Origin: Aquincola tertiaricarbonis
GTDB lineage: Bacteria; Pseudomonadota; Gammaproteobacteria; Burkholderiales; Burkholderiaceae_C
Length of the DNA stretch: 64,000 nt
Reading direction: 5' to 3'
Assembly (NCBI RefSeq): GCF_000969605.1
Contig: NZ_JZUE01000017.1
Coordinates: forward strand, 62,001 to 126,000
Shown here: positions 18,522 to 27,758 of the stretch, one piece after another
How the letters are laid out: each line of letters opens with the position of its first letter
How positions within the stretch are numbered: position 1 is the first letter of the stretch
Notes under the pieces: model-generated
The model's database searches: none
What the model saw: the letters and a program-made list of their open reading frames with translations, nothing else
Told to the model about the DNA's origin: nothing
Program-made: the position numbers and the translations under genes

Positions 18522-19457
18522 ATGTCCCATTTCGCCTTCCTGGCCCAGAACGGCTTTCTCAAGTGCCCGCCGATGCAGGCCGACCACCGCTACGGCGTGG
18601 CCGGCATCGCCTGGGACGGCGCCACCACCAACCGCCCGGGCGCGCGCCTGGCGCCCCGCGCGATCCGCGAGGCCAGCCACATGCTGTGCGACGGCATCCA
18701 TCCGCTGTTCGACGTGACACCCGAAGGGCTGCTCGGCGATGCCGGCGACCTGCCGCTGCCCAACACCAGCCTGGTGGGCATGCGCGAGGCGATGCCCGCG
18801 CTGGTGCGGCCGCTGCTCGCGGCGCACCACATGGTGTGGCTGGGTGGCGACCACTCGATCACGTTGCCGCTGCTGCAGGCGCAGGCCGAGCGGCTGGGCC
18901 GCCCGCTGGCCGTGCTGCACTTCGACGCCCATTGCGACACCTGGGAAGACCACTTCGGCGAGCCCAGCGGCCACGGCACCTGGGTGTTCGAGGCGATGCA
19001 GCAGGGCCTGGTCGACAAGCGCTGCTTCGTGCAGGTGGGCATCCGCTCGGCCGGGCAGCGCGAGGCGCGCGACTATGTGCGCGACCAGGGCGGCGCCATC
19101 CACACCGCCCGCGACCTGCGCGGCCTGCAGACACCGGCACAGTTGCAGCCCATCGTCGACGACCTGGCCCGCCGCATCGCCGACCACGGCCGGCCGCCGT
19201 TGTACGTCAGCCTGGACATCGACTGCCTGGACCCGGCCTTCGCACCCGGCACCGGCACGCCCGAGCCCGGCGGCCTGGCCAGCCACCAGGTGCTGAGCCT
19301 GCTGGAGGCGCTGGTCGACCTGGACTGCGTGGGCATGGACTGCGTGGAGGTGGCACCGCCCTTCGACCATGCCGAGCTGAGCAGCCAGGCGGCCGCGGCC
19401 TTCGTGTGGACCTACCTGTGCAGCCGCATTGCGCGCGAGGCGCGTGCGCGGGGCTAG
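18522..19457 (+). CDS. speB: agmatinase-like ureohydrolase
   Basis: Ureohydrolases of this kind release urea from agmatine to give putrescine. The 311-residue product carries the dimanganese site: GGDHS (His111), DAHCD (Asp135, His137, Asp139) and SLDIDCLDPAFAPGTGTPEPGG. The start MSHFAFLAQNG is preceded by no strong Shine-Dalgarno sequence, but it fits the family length. Adjacency to putrescine genes favours agmatinase over arginase or guanidinobutyrase, though specificity cannot be read off. Its TAG shares the palindrome CTAG with the convergent Lrp gene stop. Confidence 0.85.
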   Translation: MSHFAFLAQNGFLKCPPMQADHRYGVAGIAWDGATTNRPGARLAPRAIREASHMLCDGIHPLFDVTPEGLLGDAGDLPLPNTSLVGMREAMPALVRPLLAAHHMVWLGGDHSITLPLLQAQAERLGRPLAVLHFDAHCDTWEDHFGEPSGHGTWVFEAMQQGLVDKRCFVQVGIRSAGQREARDYVRDQGGAIHTARDLRGLQTPAQLQPIVDDLARRIADHGRPPLYVSLDIDCLDPAFAPGTGTPEPGGLASHQVLSLLEALVDLDCVGMDCVEVAPPFDHAELSSQAAAAFVWTYLCSRIAREARARG

Positions 19458-19924
19458 AGGCTGAGCGCGGTGGTGCGCTTGACGGTGCGCAGCACCAGCA
19501 TCGAGTTGCTGCGAGCCACGCCGGGCAGGTGCATCAGCACGTCGGCATGGAAGCGCTCCAGGTCCTCCGCGTCGCGGTAGGTGAAGCGGATCAGGTAGTC
19601 GTTGCTGCCGGCCACGTAGTAGCAGTCGAGGATCTGCGGCTGGTCACGCACCGCGCGCTCGAAGGCCGCGATCACCGGCGCGGTCAGCGTCTCCAGGTTC
19701 ACGATGGTGAAGCTGGTGCCCGGCTGGCCCACCGCCTTGGGATTGAGCAGTGCCACGTAGCGGTCGATCACGCCCGCCTCCTCCAGCTGCTTGACGCGGC
19801 GCAGGCAGGCCGAGGGCGACAGGTGCACCCGCTGCGCCAGCTCCAGGTTGGTGAGCCGGCCATCGGCCTGCAGCTCGGTGAGGATGCCGAGGTCGATCGC
19901 ATCTAGTTGCACGGCGCTGGACAT
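19454..19924 (-). CDS. Lrp/AsnC-family transcriptional regulator
   Basis: The 156-residue product has an N-terminal helix-turn-helix (LTNLELAQRVHLSPSACLRRVKQLEEAGVI) and a C-terminal RAM ligand domain (YYVAGSNDYLIRFTYRD). Start MSSAVQLDAID is chosen; an ATG three codons earlier is possible. It diverges from the omega-amino-acid aminotransferase that opens the polyamine operon, and repeated TTGCGC motifs lie between them. It probably senses an amino acid or polyamine product and controls that operon. Confidence 0.88.
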   Translation of the reverse strand: MSSAVQLDAIDLGILTELQADGRLTNLELAQRVHLSPSACLRRVKQLEEAGVIDRYVALLNPKAVGQPGTSFTIVNLETLTAPVIAAFERAVRDQPQILDCYYVAGSNDYLIRFTYRDAEDLERFHADVLMHLPGVARSNSMLVLRTVKRTTALSL

Positions 19925-19952
19925 GTTTCGCATCGGATGCTGTAGCGGGGCC

Positions 19953-20016
19953 TTTGCGCCGCATCTTATTGCGCCGACAGCCGCACGACCCGGGATATTG
20001 CGCAAGCACATTGCGC
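19953..20016. promoter_or_regulatory. four TTGCGC repeats between the Lrp gene and the polyamine operon
   Basis: TTTGCGC at 19953-19959 and ATTGCGC at 19968-19974, 19997-20003 and 20010-20016 are direct repeats; the third is part of the palindrome TTGCGCAA (19998-20005). Multiple phased repeats are typical of Lrp-family operators. The array lies upstream of both divergent genes. Confidence 0.5.
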
Positions 20017-20089
20017 TGCGCTGCTCCTAGACTTTCGCGGCCGGGCGGAACACGCTGTCAGGTCTGCCCACCACTTTGGAAAGAGCCGT

Positions 20090-21400
20090 ATGAGCACCAC
20101 CGAACTCGACGCCTACTGGATGCCCTTCACCGCCAACCGGCAGTTCAAGAAGGCGCCGCGCCTGCTGGCCCAGGCCCAGGGCATGTTCTACAAGACGCCG
20201 GAGGGCCGCGAGGTGCTGGACGGCGTGGCCGGCCTGTGGTGCGTGAACGCGGGCCATGCACGGCCGAAGATCGTCAAGGCCATCGCCGACCAGGCGGCCG
20301 AGATGGACTTCGCGCCGCCGTTCCAGATGGCGCATCCCAAGGCCTTCGAGCTGGCCGAGCGGCTGGCCAGGCTGACGCCGGCGGGGCTGAACAAGGTCTT
20401 CTACACCAACTCGGGCTCCGAGTCGGTGGAGACCGCGCTGAAGATGGCGCTGGCCTACCACCGCGCGCGCGGCGAAGGCTCGCGCACCCGGCTGATCGGC
20501 CGCGAGCGCGGCTACCACGGCGTGAACTTCGGCGGCATCTCGGTGGGCGGCATCGTGGCCAACCGCAAGATGTTCGGCCACCTGCTGGCGGGCGTGGACC
20601 ACATCCGCCACACGCACGATCCGGCGCGCAACGCCTTCAGCGTGGGCCAGCCGGCCCATGGCGCCGAGCTGGCCGACGACCTGGAACGGCTGGTCGCGCT
20701 GCACGACGCCTCCACCATCGCCGCGGTGATCGTGGAGCCGGTGGCGGGCTCCACCGGCGTGCTGATCCCGCCGCAGGGCTACCTGCAGCGGCTGCGCGAG
20801 ATCTGCGACAAGCACGGCATCCTGCTGATCTTCGACGAGGTGATCACCGGTTTCGGCCGCACCGGCCAGCCCTTCGGCGCGCAGACCTTCGGCGTGACGC
20901 CCGACCTGATGACGGTGGCCAAGGGCATCACCAACGGCTGCGTGCCGATGGGTGCGGTGTTCGCCAAGCAGCAGATCCACGACGTGTTCATGAACGGGCC
21001 CGAGCACCTGATCGAGTTCTTCCACGGCTACACCTACTCGGCCCATCCGCTGGCCTGCGCCGCCGCGCTGGCCACGCTGGACACCTATGCCGACGAAGGC
21101 CTGCTCACCCGCGCGGGCGAGATGCAGGGCTACTTCGCCGATGCGCTGCATGGCCTGAAGGGCCTGCCGCACGTGATCGACATCCGCAACATCGGGCTGG
21201 TGGGCGGCGTGGAGCTGGCGCCGCGGCCGGGCGAGCCGGGCAAGCGCGCCTTCGACGTCTTTCTCGACTGCTGGGAGCAGGGCCTGATGATCCGCACCAC
21301 CGGCGACACCATCGCGCTGTCGCCGCCGCTGATCATCGAGCGCCAGCACATCGACCGCATCGTCGACACCCTGCGCACCGCGCTGCAGCGCGTGGCCTGA
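20090..21400 (+). CDS. bauA: omega-amino acid--pyruvate aminotransferase
   Basis: This class III PLP aminotransferase has 436 residues. The N-terminus AYWMPFTANRQFKKAPRLL matches the beta-alanine/omega-amino acid:pyruvate group. GSESVETALKMA, the IFDEVITGFGRTG segment and Lys278 in VAKGITNGCVPMGAV (Schiff-base lysine) are present. Likely donors are beta-alanine, GABA or aminoaldehyde products of polyamine breakdown. It is the first gene of a long plus-strand run of polyamine genes, controlled from the region shared with the Lrp gene. Confidence 0.88.
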   Translation: MSTTELDAYWMPFTANRQFKKAPRLLAQAQGMFYKTPEGREVLDGVAGLWCVNAGHARPKIVKAIADQAAEMDFAPPFQMAHPKAFELAERLARLTPAGLNKVFYTNSGSESVETALKMALAYHRARGEGSRTRLIGRERGYHGVNFGGISVGGIVANRKMFGHLLAGVDHIRHTHDPARNAFSVGQPAHGAELADDLERLVALHDASTIAAVIVEPVAGSTGVLIPPQGYLQRLREICDKHGILLIFDEVITGFGRTGQPFGAQTFGVTPDLMTVAKGITNGCVPMGAVFAKQQIHDVFMNGPEHLIEFFHGYTYSAHPLACAAALATLDTYADEGLLTRAGEMQGYFADALHGLKGLPHVIDIRNIGLVGGVELAPRPGEPGKRAFDVFLDCWEQGLMIRTTGDTIALSPPLIIERQHIDRIVDTLRTALQRVA

Positions 21401-21425
21401 CGCTACCGAGAGCCCGCCGCGCCGC

Positions 21426-22733
21426 ATGCCCTTCCTCGAGGTCGACCGTGAACTGACGCGTCTGTCGTACTACGACGCCACCGCCCCGCGCGGGCCCGCC
21501 CATGCGCCGCTGCAGGGCGAGGTGCAGGCCGACGTGGCCATCGTCGGCGGCGGGCTGGCCGGGCTGTCGGCGGCCATCGAGCTGCGCCAGCGTGGCCTGG
21601 GCGTGGTGCTGCTGGAAGCGCAGCACATCGGCTTCGGCGCCAGCGGCCGCAACGGCGGCCAGGCCATCCACGGCCTGGCCTGCGACCCGCCGACCATCGA
21701 GGCCGAACTGGGCCTGGACGAAGCCCGCCGCGTGTGGACGATGACGCTGCAGGCGATCGACCTGATCCGCCAGCGCTGCAGCCGCTTCGGCATCGATGCC
21801 GAATGGCACGACGGCTTCCTGGGCGTGGCGGTCAACGAGCGCAAGGCCCGCGCGCTGCGCGAAGGCGTGGACCACCTGGCGCGCCACTACGGCTACGAGC
21901 AGCAGTGGATCGAGGCGCCCGAGCTGCCGCGCTGGATCGACAGCCCCCGCTACGTGGCCGCCGCCTACGACGCCCGTTCGGGCCACCTGCATCCGCTGAA
22001 GTACACCCAGGGCCTGGCGCGTGCGGCCGCCGCGCTGGGCGCCACGCTGCATGAGGGCAGCGCCGTCACCGGCCTGCAGCAGCGCGGCGACGAGGTGCTG
22101 CTGACCACCGCGCAAGGCCGCGCGCGGGCGCGGCAGGTGCTGCTCGCAGGCAATGTGTACCTGCAGGAGTTCGCCCCGCAGCTGGCGCCGCAGCTGGGCC
22201 CGCGGGTGATGCCGGTCGGCACCTACATCGTGTGCTCCGAGGTGCTGGGCGCAGAGCGGGCCGCCGCACTGGTGCCGTGCGGCGCTGCCGTTTGCGACAA
22301 CAACTTCGTGCTCGACTACTTCCGCCCCACGGCCGACCACCGCATGCTGTATGGCGGCCGCGCCAGCTACACCACGAAGACGCCTGCCGACCTGGCCGCC
22401 GGCATGCAGCGGCAGATGGCGGGCACCTTCCCGCAGTTGCGCGACGTGAAGGTGGAATACGCCTGGGGCGGCTTCGTCGACATCTCGATGAGCCGGGCGC
22501 CCGACTTCGGCCGGCTGGGCCGCAACGTGTACTACCTGCAGGGCTTCTCCGGCCATGGCCTCGCGCTCACCGGCCTGGCCGGGCAGGTGGTGGCCGAGGC
22601 GATGGCCGGTGACGCCGGCCGCTTCGACGTCTTCGCGCGGCTGAAGCACCGCCGCTTTCCGGGCGGGCGGCTGCTGCGCATGCCGGCGCTGGCCCTGGGC
22701 ATGGCCTACTACCGGCTGCGCGACCTGCTGTGA
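21426..22733 (+). CDS. puuB: FAD-dependent oxidase, gamma-glutamylputrescine oxidase-like
   Basis: PuuB oxidises gamma-glutamyl-putrescine to gamma-glutamyl-gamma-aminobutyraldehyde, ammonia and H2O2. The 435-residue product is a DAO-family flavoprotein: VAIVGGGLAGLSAA (dinucleotide-binding loop, 37-50), HIGFGASGRNGGQ, a middle substrate domain, and the C-terminal YYLQGFSGHGLALTGLAGQ. Context next to puuD, puuA and puuC makes this specificity the best choice within a broad family. It begins 25 bases after bauA. Confidence 0.88.
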   Translation: MPFLEVDRELTRLSYYDATAPRGPAHAPLQGEVQADVAIVGGGLAGLSAAIELRQRGLGVVLLEAQHIGFGASGRNGGQAIHGLACDPPTIEAELGLDEARRVWTMTLQAIDLIRQRCSRFGIDAEWHDGFLGVAVNERKARALREGVDHLARHYGYEQQWIEAPELPRWIDSPRYVAAAYDARSGHLHPLKYTQGLARAAAALGATLHEGSAVTGLQQRGDEVLLTTAQGRARARQVLLAGNVYLQEFAPQLAPQLGPRVMPVGTYIVCSEVLGAERAAALVPCGAAVCDNNFVLDYFRPTADHRMLYGGRASYTTKTPADLAAGMQRQMAGTFPQLRDVKVEYAWGGFVDISMSRAPDFGRLGRNVYYLQGFSGHGLALTGLAGQVVAEAMAGDAGRFDVFARLKHRRFPGGRLLRMPALALGMAYYRLRDLL

Positions 22734-22827
22734 TGCGCCACCCGCACGGTTGCATGAAGCGCCATCCGGCCAAGCCCGCATGCGGCTGCGGTGGCTTGTT
22801 GGCACACTTGCTGCATCGCCACTGCCC

Positions 22828-23616
22828 ATGAGCGTGCCTCTGACTGCTTCCAAGATCCCCGCCAAGCCCGTGGTGCTGGTGCCCGCCTGCAACCGCATGC
22901 TCGGCCACCATCCCTTCCACATCGCCGGCAAGAAGTACGTCGACGGTGTGCGCCTCGCCCAGTGCCAGCCGCTGATCGTGCCCAGTGCCGAGCCCGACGA
23001 GATCGAGGCCCTGCTGGACATCGCCGATGGCGTGCTGCTCACCGGCTCGCCTTCCAACGTGCATCCCCGCCACTTCGGCGAGGCGGTGCTCGACACCACC
23101 TTGCCCCTGGACGAACAGCGCGACGCCTGGACGCTGCTGCTCATCCCGCGCGTGCTGGCCCGCGGCATTCCGCTGCTGGCCATCTGCCGCGGCGCGCAGG
23201 AGGCCAACGTGGCCCTGGGCGGCACGTTGCACCAGGCGGTGCATGCCGTGCCGCCGCACCAGGACCACCGCGCCGACGACAGCCAGCCGGTGGAGGTGCA
23301 ATACGGCCCTTCGCACGACGTGCTGGTCGAGCCCGGCAGCCTGCTGGACCGCATCACCGGCGAGCCGCGTTTCCGCGTCAATTCCGTCCATGGCCAGGCG
23401 GTGAACCGGCTGGCCCCCGGCCTGCGCGTGCAGGCCCGCGCCCCCGACGGCCTGGTGGAAGCCTTCAGCGCCGATGCGCCCGGCTTCAACCTCTGCGTGC
23501 AATGGCACCCCGAGTGGCAGGCCGCCAGCAATCCCATCTCGCGACAGTTGTTCGGCGCGTTCGGCGAGGCCTGCGCGGCCTACCGCGACCGCCATCGCCC
23601 ACCTCCATCCGCCTGA
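22828..23616 (+). CDS. puuD: gamma-glutamyl-gamma-aminobutyrate hydrolase
   Basis: PuuD releases GABA and glutamate from gamma-glutamyl-GABA. The 262-residue peptidase C26 protein has Cys120 in LAICRGAQE, the NVHPRHFGE loop and the catalytic His in VQWHPEWQ. I start at MSVPLTASK, since the 26 residues upstream in frame look non-coding. It forms the last step of the Puu route with puuA, puuB and puuC. Confidence 0.92.
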   Translation: MSVPLTASKIPAKPVVLVPACNRMLGHHPFHIAGKKYVDGVRLAQCQPLIVPSAEPDEIEALLDIADGVLLTGSPSNVHPRHFGEAVLDTTLPLDEQRDAWTLLLIPRVLARGIPLLAICRGAQEANVALGGTLHQAVHAVPPHQDHRADDSQPVEVQYGPSHDVLVEPGSLLDRITGEPRFRVNSVHGQAVNRLAPGLRVQARAPDGLVEAFSADAPGFNLCVQWHPEWQAASNPISRQLFGAFGEACAAYRDRHRPPPSA

Positions 23617-23660
23617 TAGTGCGGAGCGCCTCCGCGCCCCGTGCAGTGCCCAGGGCCTTT

Positions 23661-23684
23661 GTGCCGCCGCCCGCAAGGCGGCAC
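23661..23684 (+). other. intercistronic hairpin between puuD and puuA
   Basis: GTGCCGCC (23661-23668) and GGCGGCAC (23677-23684) form an 8-bp stem with an 8-base loop, without a T-tract. It ends 20 bases before the puuA ATG and could affect mRNA stability or access to its start. Confidence 0.45.
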
Positions 23685-23704
23685 GCCAGACGAACAGGTG
23701 CCCC

Positions 23705-25072
23705 ATGGTGGTCAGAGACAACTACACCTTCAGCGAGCTCGAACAGTGGCTCAACAAGAACCGCGTGACGGAGATCGAGTGCCTGGTGCCCGACCTCACC
23801 GGCGTGGCGCGCGGCAAGATCCTGCCGCGCGAGAAGTTCACCGAGGACCGCGGCATGCGGCTGCCCGAGGCCGTGGTGGCCATGGGCGTGACCGGTGAGT
23901 TCCCGGAAGAAGGCCCCTATTACGACGTGATCAACCCCACCGACCGCGACATGCACCTGCGGCCGGACCCCACCACCGTGCGCATCGTGCCCTGGGCCAC
24001 CGATCCCACGGCCCAGGTGATCCACGACTGCTTCGACCGCGAGGGCACGCTGGTGCCCTTCGCGCCGCGCTCGGTGCTGCGCCGGGTGTGCGACCTGTTT
24101 GCCATCGAGGGCTGGGAGCCGGTGGTCGCGCCCGAGCTGGAGTTCTACCTGGTCGACCGCAACACCGACCCCGACGTGCCGTTGAAGGCACCCATCGGCC
24201 GCAGCGGCCGCGCCGAGACCTCGCGCCAGGCCTATTCCATCGACGCGGTCAACGAGTTCGATCCGCTGTTCGAGGACGTGTACGCGTACTGCGAGAAGAT
24301 GGAGCTGAACGTCGACACGCTGATCCACGAGGTGGGCGCCGGGCAGATGGAGATCAACTTCTTCCATGCCCACCCGCTGGGGCTGGCCGATGAGGTGTTC
24401 TTCTTCAAGCGCACGGTGCGCGAGGCGGCGATGCGCCACGGCATGTTCGCCACCTTCATGGCCAAGCCGATCGCCGGCGAGCCCGGCAGCGCGATGCACG
24501 TGCACCAGAGCATCGTCAGCCAGGCCACCGGACGCAACCTGTTCAGCAACGAGGACGGCACGCCCAGCCGCGAGTTCCACTGGTACATCGGTGGGCTGCA
24601 GAAGTACATCCCGGCGGCGATGGCGCTGTTTGCGCCGTACGTGAACAGCTACCGCCGGCTGGTGCGCAGCAATGCGGCGCCGATCAACATCCAGTGGGGC
24701 ACCGACAACCGCACCGTGGGCATCCGCAGCCCGGTGGCGGTGCCGGCCGCGCGGCGGGTGGAAAACCGCGTGATCGGCGCCGACGCCAATCCCTACGTGG
24801 CGCTGGCGGCCACGCTGGCCTGCGGCTACCTGGGCATCAAGAACAAGATCGAGCCGACGCCGGAGTGCAAGGGCGACGCCTACCTGGGCGAGTTCTCGCT
24901 GCCGCGCAGCCTGGGCGAGGCGCTGCACCTTCTGCGCGCCGAGAAGGACCTGGCCGAGGTGTTGGGCGAGGCCTTCGTCACCGTCTACACCGAGGTGAAG
25001 GAGATCGAGCACGCCGAGTTCATGAAGGTGATCTCGCCGTGGGAGCGTGAACACCTCCTGCTTCACGTTTGA
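23705..25072 (+). CDS. puuA: gamma-glutamylputrescine synthetase (glutamine synthetase family)
   Basis: PuuA ligates glutamate to putrescine using ATP, committing it to the gamma-glutamyl route. The 455-residue product is a GS-III-like member: ELEFYLVD, EVGAGQMEINF, GSAMHVHQS, INIQWGTDNRTVGIRSP and RVENRVIGADANPY. It lacks the length and adenylylation loop of GlnA. Flanking puuD and aminotransferase genes support the substrate. Start MVVRDNYTF; a much longer frame upstream overlaps puuD and is rejected. Confidence 0.92.
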   Translation: MVVRDNYTFSELEQWLNKNRVTEIECLVPDLTGVARGKILPREKFTEDRGMRLPEAVVAMGVTGEFPEEGPYYDVINPTDRDMHLRPDPTTVRIVPWATDPTAQVIHDCFDREGTLVPFAPRSVLRRVCDLFAIEGWEPVVAPELEFYLVDRNTDPDVPLKAPIGRSGRAETSRQAYSIDAVNEFDPLFEDVYAYCEKMELNVDTLIHEVGAGQMEINFFHAHPLGLADEVFFFKRTVREAAMRHGMFATFMAKPIAGEPGSAMHVHQSIVSQATGRNLFSNEDGTPSREFHWYIGGLQKYIPAAMALFAPYVNSYRRLVRSNAAPINIQWGTDNRTVGIRSPVAVPAARRVENRVIGADANPYVALAATLACGYLGIKNKIEPTPECKGDAYLGEFSLPRSLGEALHLLRAEKDLAEVLGEAFVTVYTEVKEIEHAEFMKVISPWEREHLLLHV

Positions 25073-25083
25073 GCGAGCACGCC

Positions 25084-26484
25084 ATGACCACCATGAACAC
25101 CCGCACCACCCAGCAATGGCAGGCCGCCGACGCGGCGCACTTCCTGCACCCGTTTACCGACTTCCAGGCGCTGGCGAAGAAGGGCTCGCGCATCATCACC
25201 AGGGCCGACAACATCTACCTCACCGACAGCGACGGCCACCGCATCCTGGATGCGATGAGCGGGCTGTGGTGCGTCAACGTGGGCTACGGCCAGCAGGCGC
25301 TGATCGACGCGGCCACGCGGCAGATGACGCAGCTGCCCTTCTACAACGCCTTCTTCCAGACCGCCACGCCGCCGGCCATCGAGCTGGCCGAGCTGCTGGC
25401 CGAGGTGAGCCCGCCGGGCTTCAGCCGGGTGTTCTACAGCGGCTCCGGCTCCGAAGGCAACGACACCATCGTGCGCATGGTGCGCCGCTACTGGGACGTG
25501 CTGGGCCAGCCGCAGCGCAGCGTCATCCTGAGCCGCCACAACGCCTACCACGGCTCCACCATGGCCGGCGCCTCGCTGGGCGGCATGAGCGGCATGCATG
25601 CCCAGGGCGGCCTGCCGATCCCGGGCATCCAGCACATCGAGCAGCCCTACTGGTTCGAGCATGGCGGCAGCATGAGCCGCGAGGAATTCGGCCGCGTGGC
25701 CGCCGGCTGGCTCGAGCAGAAGATCCTGGCCGTGGGCCCCGACAAGGTGGCCGCCTTCATCGGCGAGCCGGTGCAGGGCGCGGGCGGCGTCATCGTGCCG
25801 CCCGAGACCTACTGGCCCGAGATCCAGCGCATCTGCGACCAGTACGGCGTGCTGCTGGTCAGCGACGAGGTGATCTGCGGCTTCGGCCGCACCGGCCACT
25901 GGTTCGGCTGCCAGCGCTTCGGCGCCCGCCCCGACCTGATCACCTTCGCCAAGGGCGTGACCTCGGGCTACATACCGCTAGGTGGCGTAATGGTGGGCGA
26001 CCGGGTGGCCCAGGTGCTGATCGAGCAGGGCGGCGAGTTCGAGCACGGCTACACCTATTCCGGCCATCCGGTGGCCTGCGCGGTCGCCATTGCCAACATC
26101 CGCCTCATCCAGCAGCTGGGCCTGGTGCAGCAGGTGCACGACGACACCGGCCCCTACCTGGCCGCGCTGTACCAGAAGCTGGCCGACCACCCGCTGGTGG
26201 TGGAGACGCAGACCTGCGGCCTGATGGCCGCGCTGCAGCTCGGCCGGCGCGACGGCCGGGGCACCGGCACCCGCGGCCAGCGCTTCGACGAGGCGCTGTC
26301 GGTGGGCATGGTGTGCCGCGGCCACTGCTTCGCCAACGGGCTGATCATGCGCGCGGTGGGCGACCGCATGATCATCGCGCCGCCGCTGGTGATCACCCGG
26401 GCGCAGATCGACGAGATGGCGGTGCTGATCCGCCGCTGCCTGGACCTGACGCTGGAGGACTGCCACCGCAACCGGTGGCTGTGA
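25084..26484 (+). CDS. spuC: putrescine--pyruvate aminotransferase-like
   Basis: This 466-residue class III aminotransferase starts TTMNTRTTQQWQAADAAHFLHPFTDF after the Met. HFLHPFTDF is typical of the SpuC/polyamine:pyruvate group. It has YSGSGSEGNDT, LVSDEVICGFGRTG and Lys290 in FAKGVTSGYIPLGGV. A TTG at 25069 overlapping the puuA stop is an alternative start. It would give 4-aminobutanal directly, a route parallel to PuuA/PuuB. Tight spacing shows cotranscription with puuA. Confidence 0.88.
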   Translation: MTTMNTRTTQQWQAADAAHFLHPFTDFQALAKKGSRIITRADNIYLTDSDGHRILDAMSGLWCVNVGYGQQALIDAATRQMTQLPFYNAFFQTATPPAIELAELLAEVSPPGFSRVFYSGSGSEGNDTIVRMVRRYWDVLGQPQRSVILSRHNAYHGSTMAGASLGGMSGMHAQGGLPIPGIQHIEQPYWFEHGGSMSREEFGRVAAGWLEQKILAVGPDKVAAFIGEPVQGAGGVIVPPETYWPEIQRICDQYGVLLVSDEVICGFGRTGHWFGCQRFGARPDLITFAKGVTSGYIPLGGVMVGDRVAQVLIEQGGEFEHGYTYSGHPVACAVAIANIRLIQQLGLVQQVHDDTGPYLAALYQKLADHPLVVETQTCGLMAALQLGRRDGRGTGTRGQRFDEALSVGMVCRGHCFANGLIMRAVGDRMIIAPPLVITRAQIDEMAVLIRRCLDLTLEDCHRNRWL

Positions 26485-26537
26485 GCCGGGGCTCTAAACT
26501 GGCGCCACCCATTCCCCGATCCAGGAGCCCTGCCGCC

Positions 26538-27644
26538 ATGAAGTCCGTGTTTCGTCGAAGCCTGAGCGCCCTTGCGCTGTCCCTGATCGCGGCCGCGGCC
26601 GGCGCCCAGGAGAAGGTGGTCAACGTCTACAACTGGGCCGACTACATCGCCGAGGACACGATCCGGAATTTCGAGAAGGAAACCGGCATCAAGGTCCGCT
26701 ACGACAACTTCGACAGCAACGAGGCGCTGCATGCCAAGCTGGTGGCCGGCCGCTCGGGTTACGACGTGGTGGTGCCCGGCTCGCACTTCGCCAAGCTGCA
26801 GATCCAGGCCGGCCTGCTGATGAAGCTGGACAAGAGCAAGCTGCCCAACCTGAAGAACCTGGATCCCGCCATCCAGGCGCAGCTGGCCAAGGTGGACCCC
26901 GGCAACGAGCACCTGGTCGACTGGCTGTGGGGCTACACCACCGTGGGCATCAATGCCGACAAGGTCAAGGCCGCGCTGGGCAGCATGCCGATGCCCGACA
27001 ACGCCTGGGACCTGGTGTTCAAGCCCGAGTACGCGAGCAAGCTCAAGGCCTGCGGCATCACCTTCCTCGACTCGGCCTCCGAAGTGCTGCCCATCGCGCT
27101 GAAGTACATCGGCAAGGATCCGTACAGCAACGCCGCGGCCGACTACACCGCCGCCGGCGACATGCTGAAGAAGGTGCGGCCCTTCGTCACCCGCTTCGCC
27201 GGATCCGGTTCCGACTACATCGACCAGATGGCGCGCGGCAACATCTGCGCGGTGGTGGGCTGGTCGGGCGACATCATGATCGCCAAGAACAAGAGCGCGC
27301 AGGCCAAGAAGCCGCAGAACCTGCAGGTGCTGCTGCCCAAGACCGGCGGCCTGCTGTTCTTCGACACCATGGCCATCCCCAAGGACGCGCCCAACGCCGA
27401 CAACGCGCACGCCTTCATCAACTACATCATGAAGCCCGAGGTGCATGCGTCGCTGACCAACGCGGTGTTCTATGCCAACCCGAACAAGGCCTCGCTGCCC
27501 TTCGTCAAGCCCGAGATCGCCAAGGACAAGGCGGTGTTCGTGGACGAGGCCGGGCTGGCGTCGATGATCCCGCCGGGCTCGCCCGACCAGGCCACGCGGC
27601 GGCTGATCACCCGCACCTTCACCAGCTTCAAGGCCAACCGCTGA
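26538..27644 (+). CDS. potF: putrescine/polyamine ABC transporter binding protein, first copy
   Basis: The 368-residue product has a Sec signal cleaved near AAAGAQ-EK. The mature protein begins VVNVYNWADYIAEDTI, as in PotF/PotD-type periplasmic polyamine-binding proteins, followed by ETGIKVRYDNFDSNE and LWGYTTVGIN. It delivers substrate to PotGHI. AGGAG precedes the start by about nine bases. It is a close paralogue of the next gene; differences in the 200-260 region may change ligand preference. Confidence 0.93.
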   Translation: MKSVFRRSLSALALSLIAAAAGAQEKVVNVYNWADYIAEDTIRNFEKETGIKVRYDNFDSNEALHAKLVAGRSGYDVVVPGSHFAKLQIQAGLLMKLDKSKLPNLKNLDPAIQAQLAKVDPGNEHLVDWLWGYTTVGINADKVKAALGSMPMPDNAWDLVFKPEYASKLKACGITFLDSASEVLPIALKYIGKDPYSNAAADYTAAGDMLKKVRPFVTRFAGSGSDYIDQMARGNICAVVGWSGDIMIAKNKSAQAKKPQNLQVLLPKTGGLLFFDTMAIPKDAPNADNAHAFINYIMKPEVHASLTNAVFYANPNKASLPFVKPEIAKDKAVFVDEAGLASMIPPGSPDQATRRLITRTFTSFKANR

Positions 27645-27653
27645 TGCAGGCCG

Positions 27654-27691
27654 GGGCCGCCACGCCCGGGCCACGGCCCGCGCGGCGGCCC
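27654..27691 (+). other. GC-rich intercistronic hairpin after the first potF
   Basis: GGGCCGCC (27654-27661) pairs with GGCGGCCC (27684-27691) around a 22-base loop. There is no T-tract. It lies nine bases after the stop codon and is a candidate mRNA stabiliser. Confidence 0.35.
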
Positions 27692-27758
27692 GCATCTTGC
27701 TGATCCCGCAGGCCGATCAGAATCCCCTGCCCTCCCAGCATCACCCGGAGACTGCCTG

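Noticed and set aside
25047-27644. 865-codon frame that looks like a fusion ending in PotF
   Set aside because: The first ~500 codons are the shifted frame of spuC with Arg/Pro/Ala-rich nonsense; PotF starts at 26538 with its own signal peptide.
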